NCBI RefSeq assembly: GCF_018457175.1
Contig: NZ_JAGFNU010000013.1
Span: 1 to 64,000, forward strand
Length of the DNA: 64,000 bases
DNA from: Pseudohalocynthiibacter aestuariivivens
Lineage (GTDB): Bacteria; Pseudomonadota; Alphaproteobacteria; Rhodobacterales; Rhodobacteraceae
Reading direction: 5' to 3'
A program made the translations under genes and the position numbers. The notes below the pieces were generated by a model, which saw only the letters and a program-made list of their open reading frames with translations, was not told the origin of the DNA and did not search any database. Below are positions 58,464 through 64,000 of the stretch, one piece after another (the stretch's first letter is position 1; the number at the start of each line of letters is the position of its first letter).

Positions 58464-60039
58464 AAAATTCCGCATCCGGCGCGCCGGTTCGCTGGGAAGA
58501 GGCGACACCGCGCCGGAATCCAGCCCGCAAGACGGTTCAGCGTCTCCAAACATGGGCGCAGGAGCAGGACAACAACAGGTTATGCAAGGCGAAATTTCGA
58601 GCGCAGCAGAAGTTTCTGGCGAAGAGGCGCTTGCCGAAATCAGGAAAGAAGGACTTACTGGTCGGCAATTACGTATGGCGCGACGTGTCGCTCAACGACA
58701 CGGCATCGCCGCGACGTCCGATTATGATGCCGTACGCCTGTTACGTGCCCGCGGCATTGACCCCTTCCAGCGGTCAAATATGCTTGAATTGGTTGTTGCG
58801 GAAAGCAATCAACAACAAGCACAGGACAACTTGCCACAGACCGTTCAGCAAGGTCAGCAACAGCTCCCATCAACCAAAGTCTTAGACGAAGACACGCGCG
58901 CCAGAGAAATTCGCAAGATCCAGCAGGATATTGTGCGACGGCGTCGCCGGAAGCTGGCGCTGTTAATGACCCGCCTGGCATTTTTCGTTTTATTGCCGAC
59001 ACTTATCGCAGGTTATTACTATTACAAAATCGCAACGCCGATTTACGCTACGAAATCTGAATTTGTTATCCAGCAATCTGAATCAGCCTCCGCCACTGGA
59101 TTGGGCAGTATATTGGGGCCACAATTTGCGACCTCTCAGGACTCAATAACAGTCCAAAGTTATCTTCAATCGCGTGACGCGATGCTGCGGCTGAATGAAG
59201 AGCTTGGTTTTAAGGAACATTTCAGCCAGCCAGATCTGGACCCGATACTTCGCTTACCGCCAGACGCGACAAACGAAGCAGCGTATCGCGTTTACAGTAA
59301 ATACGTAGTGATCTCCTTTGACCCGACTGAAGGCATTATAAAAATGGAGGTTGCCGCAGCTGACCCAGAAGTCAGCGCAGCCTTTTCAGAGGCATTGCTT
59401 GGGTATGCTGAAAGCATTGTTGATAACCTGTCTCAAAGACTTCGCGAAGATCAGATGCGCGGCGCACGAGAGAGTTTTGAAGATGCAGAGGCAAAACGCG
59501 GTCAGGCGCAGCGCAGGGTCATCGAACTGCAACAGGACTACGAAGTTATCAGCAGTGACGTCGAAATCAGTTTGCTGACAGGGCAAATATCGACACTTGA
59601 AACAGAATTGACGCAAAACCGACTGCAGCTGATCGAGCTCATGTCAAACTCGCGCCCGAACCCGGCCAGAGTTGATCCGTTAAAGCGGAGGATAGAAAAT
59701 CTGGAAAACGCGATCGCTGAGATGCGCTCGTTGCTTACAGAGGGCGCGAAAGACGGCACCTCGCTTGCAGAGGTACAAAGCCAGCTTGCCGTGGCTCAGG
59801 CAGATCTTGAAACCCGGAACTTGATGATGCAGCAGTCGTTGCAACAACTTGAATCGGCGCGCATAGAGGCCAACCGCCAGACGCGATACTTGTCAACCGG
59901 CGTAAGCCCAACTCCCCCCGATGAAGCCACCTACCCGCGCAAGTTCGAGAACACGCTGTTGGCGTTTCTCATCTTTTCTGGCATATACCTCATGGTTTCC
60001 ATCACGGCCTCAATCCTCCGCGAGCAGGTGACGTCCTGA
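58441..60039 (+). CDS. kpsE: capsule polysaccharide export inner-membrane protein, KpsE-like
   Basis: 532 residues from the ATG at 58441 (MTTKPKAKKFRIRRAGSLG). About 170 N-terminal cytoplasmic residues, including a small helical segment (LTGRQLRMARRVAQRHGIAATSDYDAVRLLRARGI), precede a membrane segment at about 175-195 and a long periplasmic coiled coil (SIVDNLSQRLREDQMRGARESFEDAEAKRGQAQR). A second membrane segment sits at the C-terminus. This is the polysaccharide co-polymerase/KpsE arrangement linking inner and outer membrane. The N-terminal extension is longer than in enteric KpsE. Confidence 0.88.
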   Translation: MTTKPKAKKFRIRRAGSLGRGDTAPESSPQDGSASPNMGAGAGQQQVMQGEISSAAEVSGEEALAEIRKEGLTGRQLRMARRVAQRHGIAATSDYDAVRLLRARGIDPFQRSNMLELVVAESNQQQAQDNLPQTVQQGQQQLPSTKVLDEDTRAREIRKIQQDIVRRRRRKLALLMTRLAFFVLLPTLIAGYYYYKIATPIYATKSEFVIQQSESASATGLGSILGPQFATSQDSITVQSYLQSRDAMLRLNEELGFKEHFSQPDLDPILRLPPDATNEAAYRVYSKYVVISFDPTEGIIKMEVAAADPEVSAAFSEALLGYAESIVDNLSQRLREDQMRGARESFEDAEAKRGQAQRRVIELQQDYEVISSDVEISLLTGQISTLETELTQNRLQLIELMSNSRPNPARVDPLKRRIENLENAIAEMRSLLTEGAKDGTSLAEVQSQLAVAQADLETRNLMMQQSLQQLESARIEANRQTRYLSTGVSPTPPDEATYPRKFENTLLAFLIFSGIYLMVSITASILREQVTS

Positions 60040-60184
60040 TAAGGAACTGCGTTTGAAACGGTGTATCAAACCTGACATACAAACACCCTACCCCTTATCC
60101 TTTGGGGCGGACCAGTATTTGGATTAAACCCTCAAATCCGGGCATTGCTTCGCAAAACAATATTGAACGAAAAAGAGATTTCCT

Positions 60185-61693
60185 ATGGCTAACAAGACAC
60201 CCAAACCGGATCAAACCGTGCATCTCAACACTTGGGAGTTTTTACGCGATCCCATGATCGCTCCCACCGGATTCCGGGAATACGATGCGCGTTGGAAATA
60301 CCCCGAAGAAATTAACCTGCCGGGGATGACAGCATTGGGGCTTGGCCTTGGGACGCAGATGCGCAAACGTGGTATCGAACCCGTCATAGCTGTTGGGAAC
60401 GACTATCGTGATTATTCGCTTGCGATAAAAAATGCCCTGATTATCGGGCTTATGCAGGCCGGAATTCATGTGCGTGATATTGGCCCGGCGCTCTCGCCGA
60501 TGGCATATTTCAGTCAGTTTCATCTCAATGCGCCTGCTGTCGCCATGGTCACAGCCAGCCACAATCCAAACGGTTGGACCGGCGTTAAAATGGGCTTTGA
60601 CCGCCCACTGACCCATGGGCCGGACGAGATGGCCGAATTGCGCGACATCGTGCTGAACGGGCTGGGTGAGGCGCACGTTGGTGGCCGATACGAACGCGTC
60701 GACGGCGTCATGGAAGCCTACCTTGACGACCTCGTTGGTGATTTTCGCATGACGCGCGCGCTAAAGGTCGTTTGCGCAACAGGCAATGGGACAGCGTCGG
60801 CCTTTGCACCGCTGCTTTTCAAGCGTCTCGGTGTCGAGGTTGTCGATCTGCATACAGAGCTTGACTACACCTTCCCAAACTACAACCCGAACCCCGAAGC
60901 CATGGAAATGCTGCATGATATGTCAGATGCTGTAAAAGCGTCGGGTGCCGACCTCGCGCTTGGCTTTGACGGGGATGGCGACCGTTGCGGTCTTGTCGAT
61001 GACGAAGGCGAAGAGATTTTCGCCGATAAGGTTGGCGTCATCATGGCCCGGGATCTGGTAAAACTTTACCCCGGATCAACATTTGTCGCAGATGTAAAAT
61101 CCACTGGTCTTTATGCTTCTGACCCGGAGTTGCAAGCGTATGGCGCAAAGGCTGATTACTGGAAAACTGGTCACAGCCATATGAAACGTCGCGTGCGCGA
61201 CATTGGCGCTTTGGCCGGATTCGAAAAATCTGGCCACTATTTTCTGGCAGAACCCATTGGTCGCGGGTATGATTGTGGGCTGCGCGTGGCTGTCGAAATC
61301 TTCAAGTTGCTCGATCGGAATCCTGACAAATCAATGTCTGACCTGCGCCGCGCGTTACCCAAAACCTATGCAACACCAACAATGTCTCCCTATTGCGCCG
61401 ACACTGAAAAATACGAAGTATTAGAGCGGCTTGTCGCCAAACTGGTCGCCTTGCACGACGCCGGAGGCACATTAGCTGGTCGCAAGATCGCACAGGTTGT
61501 CACCGTAAATGGAGCGCGCGTCATTCTGGACAACGGTGCATGGGGGTTGGTGCGTGCGTCTTCTAACACGCCCAATCTTGTGGTCGTTTGTGAAAGCCCG
61601 GAAAGCGACGCCGAAATGCGCGCTATCTTTAACGATATCGATGCGGTCATCCGAACCGAAGATGCGGTTGGTGCGTATGACCAGACGATCTGA
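60185..61693 (+). CDS. phosphomannomutase/phosphoglucomutase
   Basis: 502 residues. The phosphoserine site TASHNPNGWTG, metal-binding DGDGDRCGLVDDEG and sugar-binding GHYFLAEPIGRGYDCG are intact, placing it in the alpha-D-phosphohexomutase family (ManB/AlgC type). It converts hexose 6-phosphates to hexose 1-phosphates for sugar-nucleotide synthesis, which suits the capsule genes just upstream. Start follows gaaaaagagatttcct. Confidence 0.93.
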   Translation: MANKTPKPDQTVHLNTWEFLRDPMIAPTGFREYDARWKYPEEINLPGMTALGLGLGTQMRKRGIEPVIAVGNDYRDYSLAIKNALIIGLMQAGIHVRDIGPALSPMAYFSQFHLNAPAVAMVTASHNPNGWTGVKMGFDRPLTHGPDEMAELRDIVLNGLGEAHVGGRYERVDGVMEAYLDDLVGDFRMTRALKVVCATGNGTASAFAPLLFKRLGVEVVDLHTELDYTFPNYNPNPEAMEMLHDMSDAVKASGADLALGFDGDGDRCGLVDDEGEEIFADKVGVIMARDLVKLYPGSTFVADVKSTGLYASDPELQAYGAKADYWKTGHSHMKRRVRDIGALAGFEKSGHYFLAEPIGRGYDCGLRVAVEIFKLLDRNPDKSMSDLRRALPKTYATPTMSPYCADTEKYEVLERLVAKLVALHDAGGTLAGRKIAQVVTVNGARVILDNGAWGLVRASSNTPNLVVVCESPESDAEMRAIFNDIDAVIRTEDAVGAYDQTI

Positions 61694-61785
61694 GGTTGGA
61701 ATTGTTTTAGGACTCTTATTCGGTAATTTTTCACGATTGAGGGCTTGAACTGTACCGCCGTCCGGCGTAAATAGCCGCTCACTGT

Positions 61786-61860
61786 TGGGGTGTGGCCTAG
61801 TGGCAGGGCAACGCTTTTTGGTAGCGCAGATCGTAGGTTCGAATCCTACCACCCCAGCCA
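61786..61860 (+). tRNA. tRNA-Gln (TTG)
   Basis: Acceptor tggggtg pairs with caccccag at the end; the anticodon arm acgct-ttttggt-agcgc contains TTG and T arm cgtagg-ttcgaat-cctacc is perfect. One A-C mismatch (27-43) in the anticodon stem is the only defect. CCA is encoded. It borders the unusual region that follows. Confidence 0.95.
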
Positions 61861-62107
61861 TCTAGCTTTTCCACTCTGAACATCAGCTACTCAAGGTTTC
61901 AGCCTTTCGAAAAGGCCCCAAATACTGCCCCAGTCTCGGTGAGCGGGATTCAGGTGCTGCGGGCGGGTGCTGAGGGGGTTCCTAGAGCTCCGCTAACACC
62001 TCGCTACGCTCCTCACCAACAGGGGCTGGGGAATAGGTATAAGTAATGGAAAAGGTAAGGATGAAGAGGCATGAAGAAGGATAGGTTTACCTGTCCGATA
62101 TTCCTCT
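61861..62107. other. non-coding segment between tRNA-Gln and inverted gene fragment
   Basis: No gene recognised. The segment is rich in runs such as ggtgctgagggggttcc and gaaaaggtaaggatgaag. It lies directly behind a tRNA, a common landing site for integrating elements, and precedes the inverted gene copy. No attachment-site repeat of the tRNA end was found in the window. Confidence 0.4.
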
Positions 62108-62290
62108 TTATTCTTCCTTTTTCTCTTCTCTAGAAGCCCTGAAACGATCCCGCCGATAACAGTAACCAGCGGTCCTCTCCGGTAGTCCTCGTTGAGCATA
62201 GTAGCTATCAGCAGAGGGGTTACTACCGGTCGACATGAACTGATCTAGCCCGGGGAACTCTTGCGTAACGGTTAGTGGGCCACCTATGTA
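62108..62290 (-). pseudogene. inverted duplicate of the C-terminal 60 codons of the polymerase-like gene
   Basis: On the minus strand, from 62290 to the stop at 62108-62110, the frame encodes YIGGPLTVTQEFPGLDQF and onward, identical for the overlapping part to the C-terminal part of the protein encoded at 62618-64000, and continues to an ending RFRASREEKKEE. The fragment has no start or upstream part. It therefore records where the intact gene should end, about 60 bases beyond the window. Confidence 0.85.
62168..62290 (+). repeat. left arm of a 123-base exact inverted repeat
   Basis: Identical in reverse complement to 63878-64000. Match ends sharply at 62290 (paired with 63878) and is cut by the window edge at the other side, so the full repeat is at least 123 bases. 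Confidence 0.97.
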
Positions 62291-62325
62291 AGTAATGATA
62301 GTTAAATTTATTATGAGGAAAGAAA

Positions 62326-62577
62326 GTGCCTAGATTTACTGATGAAGAATACGAGGATTTGGTCACTCGTCTTGAGAACTCTCATGAAGAGTTAGTTGGA
62401 AAAAATTTCGAAATGAGCGAGCTGTATGGCGACGCTTGGACAAAAGTTTCCAAAACGCAAATGGGTATAAAATTAAGTGCCGAAATTTCTGATCGAAGAG
62501 ACGGTCGAATTGATAGATTAGTGAAGGTTGAAGAGGAAATCAAAGCTCCATATCACATCTTGTACCGCATCGTTTAG
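62326..62577 (+). CDS. small hypothetical protein, possibly DUF1413-like
   Basis: 83 residues starting at a GTG with gaggaaag upstream. The sequence FEMSELYGDAWTKVSKTQMGIKLSAEI and ending IKAPYHILYRIV resembles DUF1413-type small proteins (weak recognition). It lies between the left arm and the large polymerase-like gene, ends just before or inside its open frame, and is therefore probably cotranscribed with it. Confidence 0.55.
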   Translation: MPRFTDEEYEDLVTRLENSHEELVGKNFEMSELYGDAWTKVSKTQMGIKLSAEISDRRDGRIDRLVKVEEEIKAPYHILYRIV

Positions 62578-62617
62578 TCAAATTTCTATCAACCCACAGC
62601 ACTCTCGCCCCCTCGAC

Positions 62618-64000
62618 GTGCATCGCTGGTCTTCCCACAAAGAAGTCAACGAGCTGGTCGACGGTATCTGGGAAGAACACTTCAAAGACCATCATGTTCA
62701 GGTTTCAGGACCAAAACCAAAGGCCCGTTTCAAGGACCAATTGAAGGTTGTTCTTCTCGATCTTTATGTTGCCTGGACAACCGATCCCAAGCTCTCCATC
62801 GGTGTTTCCATGTCATCAAATGCTTGGCAAACAGGTTCTAGGTACAACGCTCTTCACCTCTCAAAGATCATCGTCACCTTCATTCACCGGCTGGCCGAAG
62901 TGGGCCTGATAGACCTGTCGAAGGGCAGCTACTCAGGTCCCGGCGTGGTGACCAACCGTAGTACCAGAATACGGGCTGCGGAACCGTTGCAAGAGGCCTT
63001 TGCTGAGGCACGTTTCGAGGTTGCTGACATCGAGGTGGCGGAGGGACGAGAAACACTTATTCTTCGATCAGATGATGGGCATGGACATCGATCAGCTCAG
63101 ATCGACTATGAAGACACTGATTTCACGAATTCAACACGAGAGTTCCTCGAAGCCTACAACGCCTGTCTTTCTCAGCACTTCATTGATTTACCCCAGCTCG
63201 ACCATCCTTACATCGAGCGCCCAATCCATACCGGGCCAAGAGCGGGTGAAGTTCAGAGAGTGCCAATAGGACCCAACAACGCCTTCGTACGTCGCGTATT
63301 CTCTCGGGGAAGCTGGGACCTCAACGGGCGCTTCTACGGGGGCTGGTGGCAGCAAATCGACAAGGAGTCCCGTGCGTGTATTCACATCGATGATGAGCCA
63401 ACTGTTGAAGTGGATTTTCGTGGTCTTCACGTGGCGATACTCAGCAAAGAAATGGGGATTCCGCTCGAAGGTGATCCTTACCTTTTACCCGCTGGATTGC
63501 TCCCAAGCATTTCGGACGAAGAACAAAGAACCTTTGTAAAACAATTGGTTCTAACCGCTATCAACGCCAAGAATGAGAAGACAACCTACAGTGCTTTCAG
63601 AGATGGCTTTCCTGCTGGTAGTAACGGCAAGTCACTGACGAATGCGAAACTGAGAAAACTGCTCGATGCTTTCGTAACCAAACACCCGCATCTAAGTGAT
63701 TGCCTTTGTTCTGATCAGGGCATTCGGCTAATGAACGTTGATAGCAAGATAGCGGCTGAAGTACTTGCTCATTTCACCAACCAATGGGTTCCTGTTCTGT
63801 GTGTACACGATAGCTTTATTGTCAATCACGAGAAAACCAATGAACTAATCGATGTCATGCAAGCTGTCACCACCGCCTACATAGGTGGCCCACTAACCGT
63901 TACGCAAGAGTTCCCCGGGCTAGATCAGTTCATGTCGACCGGTAGTAACCCCTCTGCTGATAGCTACTATGCTCAACGAGGACTACCGGAGAGGACCGCT
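62618..64000 (+). CDS. hypothetical protein with polymerase-palm-like motifs (incomplete, runs off window)
   Basis: At least 461 residues in one open frame with no stop to the window edge. Start uncertain: the first plausible codon is GTG 62618, but the frame is open from 62525, and RPLDVHRWS just upstream looks conserved-like. An N-terminal half is helical (FKDQLKVVLLDLYVAW, ALHLSKIIVTFIHRLAEVGL). The C-terminal half has RGSWDLNGRFYGGWWQQI, then VEVDFRGLHVAIL, a helical AINAKNEKTTYSAF and VLCVHDSFIV. These resemble motifs A, B and C of single-subunit family-A-like polymerases. I do not recognise a named family. Confidence 0.65.
   Translation, partial: MHRWSSHKEVNELVDGIWEEHFKDHHVQVSGPKPKARFKDQLKVVLLDLYVAWTTDPKLSIGVSMSSNAWQTGSRYNALHLSKIIVTFIHRLAEVGLIDLSKGSYSGPGVVTNRSTRIRAAEPLQEAFAEARFEVADIEVAEGRETLILRSDDGHGHRSAQIDYEDTDFTNSTREFLEAYNACLSQHFIDLPQLDHPYIERPIHTGPRAGEVQRVPIGPNNAFVRRVFSRGSWDLNGRFYGGWWQQIDKESRACIHIDDEPTVEVDFRGLHVAILSKEMGIPLEGDPYLLPAGLLPSISDEEQRTFVKQLVLTAINAKNEKTTYSAFRDGFPAGSNGKSLTNAKLRKLLDAFVTKHPHLSDCLCSDQGIRLMNVDSKIAAEVLAHFTNQWVPVLCVHDSFIVNHEKTNELIDVMQAVTTAYIGGPLTVTQEFPGLDQFMSTGSNPSADSYYAQRGLPERTA
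63878..64000 (-). repeat. right arm of the 123-base exact inverted repeat
   Basis: Lies inside the 3-prime part of the polymerase-like gene and is the exact reverse complement of 62168-62290. It probably continues past the window, since the left copy reads on through a stop codon and flanking sequence. Confidence 0.97.

Overview
The window reads as an alphaproteobacterial chromosome segment, most likely Rhodobacterales / Roseobacter group. Evidence for this: glutamyl-, lysyl- (class I) and NAD synthesis genes of alphaproteobacterial type, an NDUFS4-type complex I accessory subunit next to tRNA-Arg, the mreBCD-mrdA-rodA cluster just after leuA, a split Mrp-type antiporter operon, and IS30/IS110 elements of the kind common in roseobacters. 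No species can be named from sequence reading alone.

Layout. 1-9.4 kb is accessory: the start of an IS30-like element at the left edge, a LuxR-type regulator divergent from a polyamine-type ABC importer operon (ATPase, Tat-exported binding protein, two permeases) that continues into two short-chain dehydrogenases, then an IS110-family transposase interrupted by an in-frame amber codon, next to a decayed substrate-binding-protein gene. 9.7-15.2 kb holds a DUF1059 protein, a GFA-domain protein divergent from a LysR regulator, and a four-gene cluster: sensor kinase, FixJ-like regulator, secreted HbpS/GlcG-like protein, secreted ankyrin protein. 15.6-49.7 kb is mostly core genome: tRNA-Arg, uvrB, a large beta-helix protein, lysK, a PBP4-type peptidase, nadD, ettA, a MATE pump, gltX, a SoxR-controlled VOC protein, nadE, a 19-repeat MORN protein, leuA with a probable peptide leader, the rod-shape cluster mreB-mreC-mreD-mrdA-rodA, a GhrA-like reductase, an SseB-like protein and a uracil-DNA-glycosylase-family protein.

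49.7-57.4 kb is one minus-strand operon for an Mrp-like multisubunit cation/proton antiporter (E, F, G, a DUF4040 subunit, B, C and three antiporter-like large subunits plus a small two-helix protein). 57.8-61.7 kb carries kpsT- and kpsE-like capsule export genes and a phosphohexomutase, which fit surface polysaccharide production; kpsM is not present here.

61.8-64 kb starts with tRNA-Gln and then changes character. A small coupled ORF and a long open reading frame running off the window encode a protein with polymerase-palm-like motifs. The last 123 bases of the window are an exact inverted copy of bases just after the tRNA, and those bases themselves encode the C-terminal end of the same protein. 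The arrangement looks like an invertible or duplicated cassette and is the most unusual thing in the window.
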